Below are positions 21,666 through 32,769 of a stretch of DNA of 50,148 nt, one piece after another; the first letter of the stretch is position 1, and every line of letters begins with the position of its first letter. Origin of the DNA: Zetaproteobacteria bacterium (GTDB lineage: Bacteria; Pseudomonadota; Zetaproteobacteria; Mariprofundales; Mariprofundaceae); assembly GCA_021545585.1 (NCBI GenBank), contig JAJRTF010000092.1, positions 1 to 50,148 of the forward strand, read 5' to 3'. The notes beneath the pieces were generated by a model, which searched no databases, was not told where the DNA came from, and was given only the letters and a program-made list of their open reading frames with translations. A program made the translations under genes and the position numbers.

Positions 21666-23035
21666 GAGCCGGCCTCCTCGCGCATACGCGCAGCCAGTCC
21701 GCCGATTGAACCGGCCCCCATCAGAATGACGACACTCTCCTGCTGCAGGCATTCTGCAGCCATGGCATGTGCAGCATCCAGATCGGCCAGTAATGAGACA
21801 GCGCGATGGCCGCGCGCGCTTATGGCTTCGCACAGGTGTGCGCTGTCGATGCCGGCAATCGGCGCTTCACTGGCTGCATAGACGGGTAGCAGGGCCAGTT
21901 CATTGGCAACATCGAAGGCACCGAGAAACTCCTGCATCAGATCGCGGGTGCGGCTGTAACGATGCGGCTGGAAGATCACCCTGATTGTTTTATCGGGCCA
22001 GCATTCGCGTGCGGCTGTCAGGGTGGCGATGACCTCACTCGGATGATGGGCATAGTCATCGACCAGTATGCCTTTGCCGATACGCGTCCGGTGGAAGCGC
22101 CGCTGAATGCCTTCAAATGAGGTGAGGGCGGTGCGAATGGTTTCGATGTCAATATCCAGGTCCAGTAGTACGGCTATGGCAGCCAGAGCATTCTCGGCAT
22201 TGTGGCGACCGGGCATGGACAGACGGAATTCGCCCAGATCACCCCGCTCGCGGCTGGCGGCGGTGAAATGCTGTCCTTCAGCATCGGCCTGACAGGCAGT
22301 CAGGTGCAGGTCGGCCTGCGGGCTGCTTCCGTAGGTGGTCAGGGGCTTATGCAGATCCTCGCGCAGGGAGGCGACATGCGGATGTTCATGATGCAGCACC
22401 ACCCGGCCGTAAAAAGGCACCATATCGACGAACTGGCGGAAAGCAGCGAGCAGCGTGTCGAAATCACCGTAGTGATCCAGATGTTCCGGGTCGATATTGC
22501 TGACGACGGCAATGGTCGGGGACAGGCGCAGGAATGAGCCGTCACTTTCATCGGCCTCGGCGACCAGCCACGGGCTGGCGCCCAGACGCGCATTGCTGCC
22601 GGTGGCAATCAGGCGGCCTCCGATGATGTAGGTTGGATCAAGGCCTGCGGCTTCCATGCCGTGCGCAATCAGTGAAGTCATGGTGGTTTTGCCATGGCTT
22701 CCGGCAATGGCAATGCCCTGTTTCATGCGCATCAGCTCCGCCAGCATATCAGCACGTGGAATCACCGGGATGCCGTGCTCATGGGCAGCGGCCACCTCCT
22801 GATTGGTCGCATCAATGGCCGAGGAGATGACGACGACCTGCGCTTTACCCAGATTCTCACGATGGTGGCCGAGGCAGACCTGTATGCCCAGTCTCTGCAG
22901 GCGTTTGACGTTGGCGCTGTCGGCAGCATCACTGCCCTGCACGCTAAAGCCCTGATTATGCAGCAGCTCGGCAATACCGCTCATGCCGATGCCACCGATA
23001 CCGACCAGATGAATATGTTGTACGCGCGACTTCAT
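21662..23035 (-). CDS. murC: UDP-N-acetylmuramate--L-alanine ligase
   Basis: HIHLVGIGGIGMSGIAELLHNQGFSVQGSD, GIAIAGSHGKTTMTSLIAH; start chosen at MKSRVQ. Confidence 0.96.
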   Translation of the reverse strand: MKSRVQHIHLVGIGGIGMSGIAELLHNQGFSVQGSDAADSANVKRLQRLGIQVCLGHHRENLGKAQVVVISSAIDATNQEVAAAHEHGIPVIPRADMLAELMRMKQGIAIAGSHGKTTMTSLIAHGMEAAGLDPTYIIGGRLIATGSNARLGASPWLVAEADESDGSFLRLSPTIAVVSNIDPEHLDHYGDFDTLLAAFRQFVDMVPFYGRVVLHHEHPHVASLREDLHKPLTTYGSSPQADLHLTACQADAEGQHFTAASRERGDLGEFRLSMPGRHNAENALAAIAVLLDLDIDIETIRTALTSFEGIQRRFHRTRIGKGILVDDYAHHPSEVIATLTAARECWPDKTIRVIFQPHRYSRTRDLMQEFLGAFDVANELALLPVYAASEAPIAGIDSAHLCEAISARGHRAVSLLADLDAAHAMAAECLQQESVVILMGAGSIGGLAARMREEAGS

Positions 23036-24135
23036 GCGCTGCTCCTGCCCGGATTCAGATACGTTGCCAATACATCCAGTTGTCTGTCGGCTGCATCCAC
23101 AGGAGCCTGCTCGCATGCTGCCTTATGCATGGTTTCCAGGGTAGTATCATCAAACATGAGTCCGTCGATGATCGAAGCCAGGGTCATGGCAGAAAGATGC
23201 TTCTGATCAAGCACCCGGGCACCTTGCCCCTGAGCCACTGCATTATGTCGTTGATGGTCATCGGCGGCATGCGGCAATGGCACAAAGATGGCCGGCATGC
23301 CACACATGGCGGCTTCGCTGACACTCATGGCTCCTGAGCGGGCAATCAGCAGATCGCCATGTGCATAGAAATCCGGCATATCATCACAGAAGGCAAGAAT
23401 GTCGGCCTTAACGCCGGCTTTTGCATAGCTGTCCGCCACAGTCCGACGCGTGATATCATCCTGACCGGCGATATGGGAAACCGTAAATTTCCTGCCCTTC
23501 TGGGCTAGCAGGGCGCAGGCATCAGGGACGTTCTGATTCAGAACCAGGGCCCCCTGCGAGCCGCCCATGACCAGTAGTCGGGGCGGTTCATGCCTGTGCC
23601 AGTGCACAGAGGCAATGGCATCGCGCACAATATTGCCGGTGACCGTTTTGCGTACGGATGTGGATAATTTGTCACCTGCGGCGGCAAAGCCGAGCATGAT
23701 CTGTTTGCAGAAGCGGGCCAGCATGCGATTGACCAGTCCGGGCATGGCATTTTGCTCATACAGCACAACCGGTACGCGGGCGGTTAATGCGGCAAGCACA
23801 CCGGATACACTGGCATAGCCGCCCACACCGACCAGCAGATCCGGGCGCATATCCTGCCATGAACGACGGATACGCATCACAGCACGTGGCAATTCCCAGG
23901 TCAGTACGCGAACCTTGCGGAGCAGGCCGCTGCCCTTGATGCCGTGCATGGTCAGCAGCAACACAGCTTCACCCCGCTCCGGCAGCAGGCGTGCTTCCAG
24001 CCCGCGTTCAGCGCCGATAAACTGGACCTTGAGCTCCGGCCAGCGGTTTCTCGCCGCATCGGCCAATGCCAGGGCTGGCATGACATGACCGCCCGTGCCG
24101 CCGCCGGCAATACATAGCATGGGGGCGCGGTTCAC
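23032..24135 (-). CDS. murG: UDP-N-acetylglucosamine--N-acetylmuramyl-(pentapeptide) pyrophosphoryl-undecaprenol GlcNAc transferase
   Basis: MLCIAGGGTGGHVMPALALADA, LLVMGGSQGALVLN, ARSGAMSVSEAAMCGMPAIFVPLPHAADDHQ. Confidence 0.97.
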   Translation of the reverse strand: MNRAPMLCIAGGGTGGHVMPALALADAARNRWPELKVQFIGAERGLEARLLPERGEAVLLLTMHGIKGSGLLRKVRVLTWELPRAVMRIRRSWQDMRPDLLVGVGGYASVSGVLAALTARVPVVLYEQNAMPGLVNRMLARFCKQIMLGFAAAGDKLSTSVRKTVTGNIVRDAIASVHWHRHEPPRLLVMGGSQGALVLNQNVPDACALLAQKGRKFTVSHIAGQDDITRRTVADSYAKAGVKADILAFCDDMPDFYAHGDLLIARSGAMSVSEAAMCGMPAIFVPLPHAADDHQRHNAVAQGQGARVLDQKHLSAMTLASIIDGLMFDDTTLETMHKAACEQAPVDAADRQLDVLATYLNPGRSSA

Positions 24136-25283
24136 GGATTCACTCCACGGGGTTGGTTGCCGTTATGCTGGCGCTGGGCGGAAAGGATGAGGCCGATCAG
24201 GATGCATTCACCGATTAGTGCACTGCCGCCATAGGAGACAAATGGCATCGGCATCCCCTTGGTCGGCATAATGCCCATGGCGGCTCCCATATTAATGATG
24301 AAGGCAAAGCCGATTAGCAGCGTACAGCCGAGAATCAGCAGGCGGGGGAACATGTCTGTATGCTGCATGGCCAGTAGCAGGCCGCGACCGAGAAGGATAG
24401 CAAATACGAGGATCAGGCTGAGTGTGCCGATCAGGCCGAGTTCTTCGGCAATACTGGCAGAAATGAAGTCGGTGAAAACTTCCGGCAGATAGAACAGTTT
24501 CTGCACGCCCTGGCCGATACCTGTGCCGAACAGACCGCCGCTGCCGAAGGCGATCATCGACTGAACCAGCTGATAGCCGCTTCCGAACGGGTCGTTCCAC
24601 GGGTCAATGAAACTGGTCAGGCGCTGCATGCGGTAGGGCTCGGCAATCATGGCGATGGCAGTCAGCGGGAGCAGCGTGGCCAGCAGACCGCCCAGATGCC
24701 GCATCGGTATGCCGCCGACAAACCACATGCAGAAACAGACGCTTGTTAACAGCGCGGCACTGCCGAAATCCGGCTGTAGCAACAGCAGGGCCAGCACGGT
24801 GATCAGCACAAACAGCATCGGAGCCAGACCGGTCGAGAACTGGTGCAACCGATCAGGGAAACTGGCCAGATAATAGGCCATGTAAATGATGATGGCCGGC
24901 TTGAGGAGTTCGACGGGCTGCAGTGTCATGCCGGCCAGTGAAAACCAGCGTTGCGCACCGTTAATCTCACGCCCCAGTCCGGGCAACAGAACGGCGACCA
25001 TGAGCAGCAGGGCGAGTCCGAGGATGGGCAGGGCTATCGCCCGCCACCAGGTGATTTCAACGCGCGATAGCCACCACACCACCAGCAGGCCGATTGGAAT
25101 ATACATCAGCCAGTGGCGAATGATGCGCAACGAATCATGATAACGCACTTCAGCGATACTGATGCTGCTGCTGTAAACCATCAGGGTGCTGAAGGCGATC
25201 AGCGCCAGCACACAGGCGGTCAGGATAGGATCCGGGGCGGCCAAAAGGCGGCTCTGGCGACTCATGTCCGTCACGCCGCTCAT
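24132..25283 (-). CDS. ftsW: Peptidoglycan glycosyltransferase FtsW (SEDS family)
   Basis: Multi-TM protein; LLLQPDFGSAALL, GIGQGVQKLFYLPEVFTDFISASIAEELG, PMPFVSYGGSALI. Confidence 0.96.
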   Translation of the reverse strand: MSGVTDMSRQSRLLAAPDPILTACVLALIAFSTLMVYSSSISIAEVRYHDSLRIIRHWLMYIPIGLLVVWWLSRVEITWWRAIALPILGLALLLMVAVLLPGLGREINGAQRWFSLAGMTLQPVELLKPAIIIYMAYYLASFPDRLHQFSTGLAPMLFVLITVLALLLLQPDFGSAALLTSVCFCMWFVGGIPMRHLGGLLATLLPLTAIAMIAEPYRMQRLTSFIDPWNDPFGSGYQLVQSMIAFGSGGLFGTGIGQGVQKLFYLPEVFTDFISASIAEELGLIGTLSLILVFAILLGRGLLLAMQHTDMFPRLLILGCTLLIGFAFIINMGAAMGIMPTKGMPMPFVSYGGSALIGECILIGLILSAQRQHNGNQPRGVNP

Positions 25284-26662
25284 GTGGATGTCTCCAGTGC
25301 CTTGACGGCTGCAGCAAAAGCGCGTCCGCGTTCGGCATAATCGCGGAATTGATCCTGACTTGCGGCGGCGGGGGCTAGCAGAACCGGGAGACCGGGCTGT
25401 GCATGTGCAGCCTGATGAACAGCCTGCTCAACGGTGCCGGCAATCGTCGTTGGCACACCGGCCTGCTGGCAGAGTTCGGCATAGACCTTGGGATCCTTGC
25501 CGATAATGAGGGCATGGGCAACGCGTCGGGATACAGTATCAGATAACGGCGACAGATTCGCATCCTTGGACAGGCCGCCACAGATCCAGATCACCTGATC
25601 AAATGCTGACAGCGCTGCGATAGCTGCATCCGGATTGGTTGCCTTGGAATCATCAAACCATTCGCGCCGGGCTGTTACACCGAGCGATTGCAGGCGGTGA
25701 CTCAGTCCGTGGAATGAGGTCAGGCACATACGAATGACCGATGCAGAAACGCCGAAATCGGCAGCCGCCTGAGCGGCAATGGCGAGATTCAGGTGCTGAT
25801 GCATGCCGCGGGCCGGTAAATCAGCCGCCTGGATATATTCGATCTGATCACCGTGGCGCCAGAAAATCTGCCAGTCGCCGTCTGCCAGAGGCTGTACCCC
25901 GGCACATAGATGCTCGGCACTTCCGTGGCCGAAACGATGTACACGTACGCCTCTGGATGCAAGTTGGTCGGCGAGTGTTTGCCAGTGGGCATCATCGGGC
26001 AACATGGCTGTATCGCCTACACCCTGGGCTTTGAACAGGCGGCATTTGGCAGCCTCATAGGCTTTGGTATCGCTATGCATGTCGGCGTGGTCGGCCTGTA
26101 CGTTGAGCAGGACCGCCCAGCGTGGATGAATGATGTCGGCGCGTTCAAGCTGGAAACTCGACAGTTCAAGCACCACCCGCTGTGGGGAGCCGCCGTCGTC
26201 AAGCAGGTCGAGCATCGCCCTGCCGATGTTGCCTGCCGCTTCGATGCCGCCGGGCAGGGTATCGAGCAGGGTGTCGATAAGGCTGACGGTCGTGGTTTTG
26301 CCATTGGTGCCGGTGACGGCAATCAGTTCGCCCTTGAAGGATTCACTGAACAGGTCGAGGTCGCCGGCCACAGGTACCCCGGATTCACGTACAGCACACA
26401 GGGCCGGGTGCTGCCAGTTGATGCCGGGGCTGACAATGACTCTGGCAAATTCACTCAGTATGTCTTTGTCCAGTGCGCCGATATGCACCGGAATATGCAA
26501 TGAGTCCGGAATATTGACCGCCGCCTCGTCAAACCCCTCACAGGGGATGCCACGGCGAGCAAGGAAGGATGCAACCGCAATACCGGTGCGGCCCATGCCG
26601 ATAACAGCCGTCATATCGCTGCGCTCAGCGACAGGGAGGGTGGATCTGGCCAGGGTATTCAT
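25280..26662 (-). CDS. murD: UDP-N-acetylmuramoylalanine--D-glutamate ligase
   Basis: [48 protein letters not shown]. Confidence 0.96.
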   Translation of the reverse strand: MNTLARSTLPVAERSDMTAVIGMGRTGIAVASFLARRGIPCEGFDEAAVNIPDSLHIPVHIGALDKDILSEFARVIVSPGINWQHPALCAVRESGVPVAGDLDLFSESFKGELIAVTGTNGKTTTVSLIDTLLDTLPGGIEAAGNIGRAMLDLLDDGGSPQRVVLELSSFQLERADIIHPRWAVLLNVQADHADMHSDTKAYEAAKCRLFKAQGVGDTAMLPDDAHWQTLADQLASRGVRVHRFGHGSAEHLCAGVQPLADGDWQIFWRHGDQIEYIQAADLPARGMHQHLNLAIAAQAAADFGVSASVIRMCLTSFHGLSHRLQSLGVTARREWFDDSKATNPDAAIAALSAFDQVIWICGGLSKDANLSPLSDTVSRRVAHALIIGKDPKVYAELCQQAGVPTTIAGTVEQAVHQAAHAQPGLPVLLAPAAASQDQFRDYAERGRAFAAAVKALETST

Positions 26663-27729
26663 CGCATCTTCAGTGTGGACAGCGCGATCAGTGCCAGAAT
26701 GATGGATATAATCCAGAAGCGGACAATGACCTTGGGCTCTGCCCAGCCCTTGAGTTCATAATGATGGTGAATCGGAGCCATGCGGAAGACGCGTTTGCCG
26801 GTGAGCTTGAAGCTGGCAACCTGCACCATGACCGACACGGCCTCTAACACAAACAGGCCACCGGCAATAGCCAGCAGGAATTGCTGGTGCACCGCACAGG
26901 CCACGAAGCCGAGCGCTCCGCCAAGGGCCAGGGCGCCTACATCACCCATAAATACCTGTGCCGGATAGGTGTTGAACCATAGAAAGCCGAGGCATGCGCC
27001 AACCACCGCGCCGCAGAAGATAGCCAGTTCACCTGCTCCGGCCACATGCGGAATCATCAGATAGGCTGAAAAATGAGCATGGCCTGCCAGATATACGACA
27101 ACAGCAAGTGCGCTGGCTACCATGAAGGTGGGTGCGACTGCCAGACCGTCCAGACCGTCGGTCAGATTGACTGCATTGGAACTGCCGATCAGCACAAAGA
27201 CCACAAATGGGGCATATAGCCAGCCCATATTCCATTGCGTATTCAGGAATGGCACATCCACCACGGGCTCGGTCAGCAGCATCAGGCCGTATGCTGCAGC
27301 GCCGCCGATAAGCAGTTGCATGAGGAGTTTCCAGCGCCCGGCCAGCCCCTTCGGATTCTGGCGGATCAGTTTCAGATAATCATCCCACCATCCGATCAGA
27401 CCGTAACCGAGCGTGACCATCAGCGCCAGCCAGATAAAGGGATTGCGCAGGTCGGCCCACAACAGGGTGGCGATGGTTAGCGCCATCAGGATCAGCAGGC
27501 CTCCCATGGTAGGCGTGCCCTGTTTAATCAGGTGCGTTTCGGGACCGTCATTGCGGATCGGCTGTCCCTTGGCCTGATGGCTTTTCAGCCAGCGGATAAA
27601 CAGTGGTCCGAGAATCCAGGATAGCAGCAGCGAGGTCACCAGCGCATAGACGGTGCGGAAGGTAATGTACTGAAACAGGTTGAAGGCCGAGATCTGATCG
27701 GCGAGCGGGTAGAGGAGGTTATACAGCAT
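26659..27729 (-). CDS. mraY: Phospho-N-acetylmuramoyl-pentapeptide-transferase
   Basis: [53 protein letters not shown]. Confidence 0.97.
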   Translation of the reverse strand: MLYNLLYPLADQISAFNLFQYITFRTVYALVTSLLLSWILGPLFIRWLKSHQAKGQPIRNDGPETHLIKQGTPTMGGLLILMALTIATLLWADLRNPFIWLALMVTLGYGLIGWWDDYLKLIRQNPKGLAGRWKLLMQLLIGGAAAYGLMLLTEPVVDVPFLNTQWNMGWLYAPFVVFVLIGSSNAVNLTDGLDGLAVAPTFMVASALAVVVYLAGHAHFSAYLMIPHVAGAGELAIFCGAVVGACLGFLWFNTYPAQVFMGDVGALALGGALGFVACAVHQQFLLAIAGGLFVLEAVSVMVQVASFKLTGKRVFRMAPIHHHYELKGWAEPKVIVRFWIISIILALIALSTLKMR

Positions 27730-29089
27730 GTTGTTGCTCCTGCTTGCTGCCGCTCAATGCAGTCACGATACGCTCCAGTGCCATACTGCGTGATGCCTTG
27801 ATCAGGATGATGTCATCCGCATCCGGCTGATAACCCCGGAAGAAAGATATCGCCTCATCGGTATCTGTAAAACAGCGGGCTGCCGGATATTGATCTGCCA
27901 GATGCTGCATGTCCGGTCCGATCAGGTGGATCTGATCCACACCGTCAAGGTTGAGACCTTTGTGTGCAGCCGCACTATCCGCACCCAGTTCGGCCATGTC
28001 GCCGAGGATGGCAACGCGGTGGCCGTCCATGGCCACCAGCGTATCCAGTGCGGCCTGCATGGAGGCCGGATTGGCATTATAGCAATCGTCGATAATCAGG
28101 CTGCCGTTACGGCCTTCGATACGGCGCATACGGCCCTCGACAGGCTGCCAGCTGGCCAGTGCCGCGCCGATATCTGCAAGCGAGATTGAAAGCTGCCGCG
28201 CCTGCGTGGCGCGCAGCATGATATTTGCTGCCAGTGTCATATTGGCCGCCCAGTGGCGAGCCGGAAGCCCCATCGGAATAACGGTGTCGGCGCCCGCGTG
28301 GGTCAGGGTGAGGGTTGAACCTTCCAGATGCCAGTGTACGGCCGAAGCATCTTCTGCGATGAATACATCATCCGGCAGTCTGATGCCAAACTGTTGCAGG
28401 CTGGCCGCGACACCCTCGCCAAGGGCACACCAGCCGCGCTCTGCCGTGTGCTCCAGCAATAGCGATTTTTCCCGTGCGATGCCTTCAAGGCCACCCAGAC
28501 CTTCACCGTGGGCTGCAGTCAGGCCGGTCAGTACGGCAATATCCGGCTGTACCATGCGCGCGAGGCGTTGCATTTCACCCTGCTCACTGATGCCGCATTC
28601 GACGATGCCGAACTCGGCATCCTGATCAATGGACATCAGTGTTTGCGGCACGCCGACCAGATTGTTCAGGTTCGCCCGGGTTGCGGCAACGCTCAGTCCG
28701 AGCCTGTCAAAGCCGTGCTTGAGCAGGGAGCGCAGGCTGGTTTTCCCGAACGATCCGGTAATGGCGATCAGTGTGGTATGCTCAAGCTTCCGGCGCCATG
28801 CATGAGCGATATCGCCGAGGGCCTGCAGGGTATCGGTAACTTCAAGCTGTCGAACATCAAGGCTTCCCCATAACTGTACGCCCTGATGGTCTCCTATCAG
28901 CGCTTCAGCCTGATCGGCAATGCCCGGGGCAAAGCGATGGCCATCAAAATGCGGTCCGCGCAGGGCCAGGAATGTCTGGCCGGCCTTGAAGCTACGTGTA
29001 TCGGTGACGACATCGGCAATCTTCTCCGGGATTCCGCCATGCCATTGCCCCCGGGTGGCGCGTTCGATATCCATACCGCTCAGGCGCAT
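27719..29089 (-). CDS. murF: UDP-N-acetylmuramoyl-tripeptide--D-alanyl-D-alanine ligase
   Basis: [48 protein letters not shown]. Confidence 0.95.
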   Translation of the reverse strand: MRLSGMDIERATRGQWHGGIPEKIADVVTDTRSFKAGQTFLALRGPHFDGHRFAPGIADQAEALIGDHQGVQLWGSLDVRQLEVTDTLQALGDIAHAWRRKLEHTTLIAITGSFGKTSLRSLLKHGFDRLGLSVAATRANLNNLVGVPQTLMSIDQDAEFGIVECGISEQGEMQRLARMVQPDIAVLTGLTAAHGEGLGGLEGIAREKSLLLEHTAERGWCALGEGVAASLQQFGIRLPDDVFIAEDASAVHWHLEGSTLTLTHAGADTVIPMGLPARHWAANMTLAANIMLRATQARQLSISLADIGAALASWQPVEGRMRRIEGRNGSLIIDDCYNANPASMQAALDTLVAMDGHRVAILGDMAELGADSAAAHKGLNLDGVDQIHLIGPDMQHLADQYPAARCFTDTDEAISFFRGYQPDADDIILIKASRSMALERIVTALSGSKQEQQHAV

Positions 29090-30588
29090 GCCCGCAGCTC
29101 CTTGGAGGCCAGATACTTTTCAGCCACCTCCTGATCGCTCCATATCAGACGCGTACCGGCGATTTCCATATAGGCCTCGTGGCCCTTGCCGGCAATGACC
29201 AGCGTATCGCCCGGCTGTAACTCGGCAATAGCTTCGGCAATGGCCTGTTCACGGTCGAGCTGCAGCCTGATATCGGCCGCATACGGACGAGAAATGCCAT
29301 GCTCGATCTCCGAGGCAATGACCTCCGGCAATTCGCCGCGCGGGTTGTCCGAGGTGATCCATACCAGATCGGAAAGATGCGCGGCCGTATCGCCCATTTG
29401 CGGCCGCTTCTCCCGGTCGCGTTCACCACCGCAACCGAACACCAGCAGCAGGCGCTTGCCGGTCAGTATGCGGGCTGCCTTCAGGCAACGCTCAAGCGCC
29501 TCGGGGGTATGGGCATAATCGATGAATACCTGCCACAGACCTGCCGCCAGATCCTGCATGCGACCCGGAGGGGCGCTGATAGCATTAAGAAGTTTCGGCA
29601 GCTTGTTGAAACGGATGCCCAGCGAGGTCATCAGGGTCAGGGCAACACAGGCGATATTCTCGGCGTGGAATTCGCCCAGCGGGATATCCTCAATCAGAAC
29701 TTCCTTACCCTTGTGGGCCAGACGAACCATGCCGGGTAATTCCTGTTCCCATGCCAGATCGATGCCGTCGCGATTCAGGCCGCGGCCGTACCAGTGGCTG
29801 CTGGAGGGGGCGCGGCTGCAGATGTCATCGTGATCGGCATTGGCCACGACCTGTCCGCCATTCTGCGCACAGGCTTTCACGAATCCGGCTTTGGTGGACA
29901 GGTAATTTTCATAGCCGCCATGATCCTGCAGGTGATCGTGTCCCATGCTTGTCCATACGGCGGTATTGAAATCCAGGCCTGTAATGCGTTCCTGGGCAAT
30001 GCCGTGCGAAGAAATTTCGCTGATGATATGGCTGATGTGCTTCTCTTCCGCCGTCGCCAGCAAGGCATGCATGGTCAACAGGGCGGGGGTGGTATTGCCG
30101 ATGTCCCGCATGTCGTCATCATTGACCACCCAGCCCAGTGTACCTGAACTCCAGATCGGCTTGTTGAGCCGGTGTGCCATCACCTCGCGCAGCATCCATG
30201 TGACACTGGTTTTTCCATCCGTGCCGGTGATGCCGATCAGGCGGGTGCTGGCTTGCTCGGTTTCAAACCAGCGGCGCAACAGCAGGCCAAGCTGCTGCAT
30301 GGAATCCAGCTGCAATACGGGTAAATCCGTTTGCACCTGCATACCGATGCTGATCACGGCATGGACGCCTTTTTTCTTGGCGTCGGCAGCATACTCGCTG
30401 GCAAAATGGGTGCTGCGCGGCATGCACAGGAAGGCATAGCCAGGCTTGACCTCGCGCGAATCGTCACAGATACCGGACAGCTGAACATCGCCATCTTTGC
30501 CTGTCTTGAGCAAGCCCAGCCCCTGGCTGATATGCAAAAGCGAATGTACCCGGTCGGTATTGGGGAAGAGGATATGGGGATCAGTCAT
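29080..30588 (-). CDS. murE: UDP-N-acetylmuramoyl-L-alanyl-D-glutamate ligase (MurE)
   Basis: LIGITGTDGKTSVTWMLREVM, EISSHGIAQERITGLDFN, VFGCGGERDREKRPQMG, TSDNPRGE (DNPR-type motif); start chosen at MTDPHIL. Confidence 0.95.
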   Translation of the reverse strand: MTDPHILFPNTDRVHSLLHISQGLGLLKTGKDGDVQLSGICDDSREVKPGYAFLCMPRSTHFASEYAADAKKKGVHAVISIGMQVQTDLPVLQLDSMQQLGLLLRRWFETEQASTRLIGITGTDGKTSVTWMLREVMAHRLNKPIWSSGTLGWVVNDDDMRDIGNTTPALLTMHALLATAEEKHISHIISEISSHGIAQERITGLDFNTAVWTSMGHDHLQDHGGYENYLSTKAGFVKACAQNGGQVVANADHDDICSRAPSSSHWYGRGLNRDGIDLAWEQELPGMVRLAHKGKEVLIEDIPLGEFHAENIACVALTLMTSLGIRFNKLPKLLNAISAPPGRMQDLAAGLWQVFIDYAHTPEALERCLKAARILTGKRLLLVFGCGGERDREKRPQMGDTAAHLSDLVWITSDNPRGELPEVIASEIEHGISRPYAADIRLQLDREQAIAEAIAELQPGDTLVIAGKGHEAYMEIAGTRLIWSDQEVAEKYLASKELRACA

Positions 30589-32509
30589 GCAACCACACCT
30601 CAAGGGTCTCACCTGCCTGTAGGCTGGATAATTGCACCGGCGACTGGCGGCGAACCCAGCCGGATCCGTGCACCTTCAGACTTAGCCCCAGGCGGGATGC
30701 CAGATGGCGAACTTCCCGCAGGGACAGGCCGACCGCGCCTTGCCCCGGCAGCGGATCGGCGATGTCGGCAATATTCATGCTTCGCCATGCCTGTGTGTCT
30801 TCGATGCGTGCTGAGATGCCGAGGTAGGGCAGCGCATTGGCGGCGATGTTGCGAAAGATGGGGGCCGCCACCTGACCGCCATAAATGCTTTGCTGGGGCT
30901 CATCGACAATGACGGCAATGACCAGTCTTGGATCATCGGCCGGGGCCACACCGGCAAACACGGCGGTGAACTTATCGCTGTTGTAACCGCCGTATTTATT
31001 GGGTTTCTGGGCCGTGCCGGTTTTACCGGCCACGCGGTAGCCCGCAGGCACTGCCTTGCTGCCCGTGCCCTCGCTGCTGGTGGCATACTCGAGCATGCTC
31101 AATACCTGCCGTGCCACCCTTTCGGGCATAATGCGATGTCCTGCTATGCTGCTGTATTCCCCTTCATCTTCAGCTGTTTGAATGAGTCTGGGCTGCATGT
31201 ACAGGCCACCGTTTGCCAAAACGGAAAATGCCGTCGCAAGTTGCAACGGCGTGACGGCGATACCCTGTCCGAAGGCGATGTTGGCCGTTTCCACAGGCCC
31301 CCATCGCTCAGCGGGCAGAATTATTCCGGGCGACTCGCCGTTGAGTCCGACATGGCTTCGACGTCCGAAGCCGACATCGTTCAACATCTGATACATCGGG
31401 GTCGCGCCGATATCGAGCGCCAGCTTGGCAGCACCGATATTGCTGGATTTAGCCAGCAGACCGGTCATATCGAGCCAGCCCTCCGAATGATCATCGTGGA
31501 TAATGTGGTCGGCGACCTGCATGGAACCGTTTTCACAGAAGATGCGCGAATCCGGCTGCCAGCGCCCTGACATCAGAGCGGCCGCTACGGTGAACGGCTT
31601 CAGTGTAGAGCCGGGCTCGAATACATCGGTAATGGCACGGTTTCTCCATTGGAAAGGATGGAACTCGCGGAAACTGTTGGGGTTGTAGCCGGGCCAGCTT
31701 GCCATGGCCAGAATTGCCCCGTCCCGCGGGCGCATGACAATAACAGAGCCGCCTTTGGCCTGCTGTTTGCGAATACCATCTGCCAGAGCGGCATAGGCAA
31801 TACTCTGGATGGATGCATTAAGCGTCAGTTTGATGGACTTGCCCGGAACCGTGTCCCGCAGCCAGATGCCGCCCGGCAGTGAGTGGCCGCGTGCATCACG
31901 GCGTACCTGACGGATACCCGCTTCGCCGCTGAGCTGGTCATCCAGCACGCGTTCGATACCTTCCAGGCCGTGGCCGTCAATGCCGACAAAGCCGAGCAGG
32001 TGGCCGGTTTCAGGGCCCAGCGGATGATAGCGGCGCCATTCGGTTTCCTGACGTATGCCGGGAATATTCAGGGCTGCTACTGCATCGGCCTGAGCCGGGG
32101 TGATCTGACGCGCCAGCCAGACAAAACCCTTGCGGCCATGCAGTTTACGGGCCACGGTCTTTTCCGACATGCCCAGTGCATGTGCCAGCTCCCTGATTCT
32201 GTCGGCGGGAACTTCATCACCCATGGCGGCAATGGACGGGACCTCCACGCTTTCGGCCAGAATACGGCCCTGTGAATCCGTGATGCTGCCGCGTGGTGCA
32301 ACGGCGGTATATTGGCGATAACGCTGTTTCTCAGCCAGATTGGTCAGATCATCCGCCTGCAGCCATTGCAGATCCACAGCGCGAATGGCGAGCAATGCGA
32401 TACCGAGCGCCATGAGGCCGGTAACAGCCTCAATGCGGCGGCGCACAAACAGCTGCTGGCGATCGCTTTTTCCGCTTGTCGGGCGGACAGGGAAGGGCGT
32501 CTGAGTCAT
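30581..32509 (-). CDS. ftsI: Peptidoglycan D,D-transpeptidase FtsI (PBP3)
   Basis: FEPGSTLKPFTVAAAL, SSNIGAAKLA, AGKTGTAQKPN; C-terminal PASTA-like region. Confidence 0.95.
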   Translation of the reverse strand: MTQTPFPVRPTSGKSDRQQLFVRRRIEAVTGLMALGIALLAIRAVDLQWLQADDLTNLAEKQRYRQYTAVAPRGSITDSQGRILAESVEVPSIAAMGDEVPADRIRELAHALGMSEKTVARKLHGRKGFVWLARQITPAQADAVAALNIPGIRQETEWRRYHPLGPETGHLLGFVGIDGHGLEGIERVLDDQLSGEAGIRQVRRDARGHSLPGGIWLRDTVPGKSIKLTLNASIQSIAYAALADGIRKQQAKGGSVIVMRPRDGAILAMASWPGYNPNSFREFHPFQWRNRAITDVFEPGSTLKPFTVAAALMSGRWQPDSRIFCENGSMQVADHIIHDDHSEGWLDMTGLLAKSSNIGAAKLALDIGATPMYQMLNDVGFGRRSHVGLNGESPGIILPAERWGPVETANIAFGQGIAVTPLQLATAFSVLANGGLYMQPRLIQTAEDEGEYSSIAGHRIMPERVARQVLSMLEYATSSEGTGSKAVPAGYRVAGKTGTAQKPNKYGGYNSDKFTAVFAGVAPADDPRLVIAVIVDEPQQSIYGGQVAAPIFRNIAANALPYLGISARIEDTQAWRSMNIADIADPLPGQGAVGLSLREVRHLASRLGLSLKVHGSGWVRRQSPVQLSSLQAGETLEVWLHD

Positions 32510-32769
32510 GGCCTGAGTACCTGCATGGGGCGGGGTGGAGCCATGTGCAACTGTTGCTGAGCCAGCTTACGCAGGCGTTCCGGGCGGGTGAGGCTGGCGA
32601 TTTCCAGACGCAGCTTGCTGGCTTCCAGTGCGACTTTCTGTTTCTCAGCCATCAGGCGCTGGGTATTCTGGGATGATTCGTAGCGAACATGCGAAAGCCA
32701 TACCTGAGCGGCAGCGAGCAGGCCGATAAAAAGCGGGATCAGCAGCCAGGGAAGGGTGCGCGTGGTCAT
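32506..32769 (-). CDS. ftsL: Cell division protein FtsL
   Basis: 87-aa single-TM protein with coiled-coil segment between rsmH and ftsI. Confidence 0.85.
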   Translation of the reverse strand: MTTRTLPWLLIPLFIGLLAAAQVWLSHVRYESSQNTQRLMAEKQKVALEASKLRLEIASLTRPERLRKLAQQQLHMAPPRPMQVLRP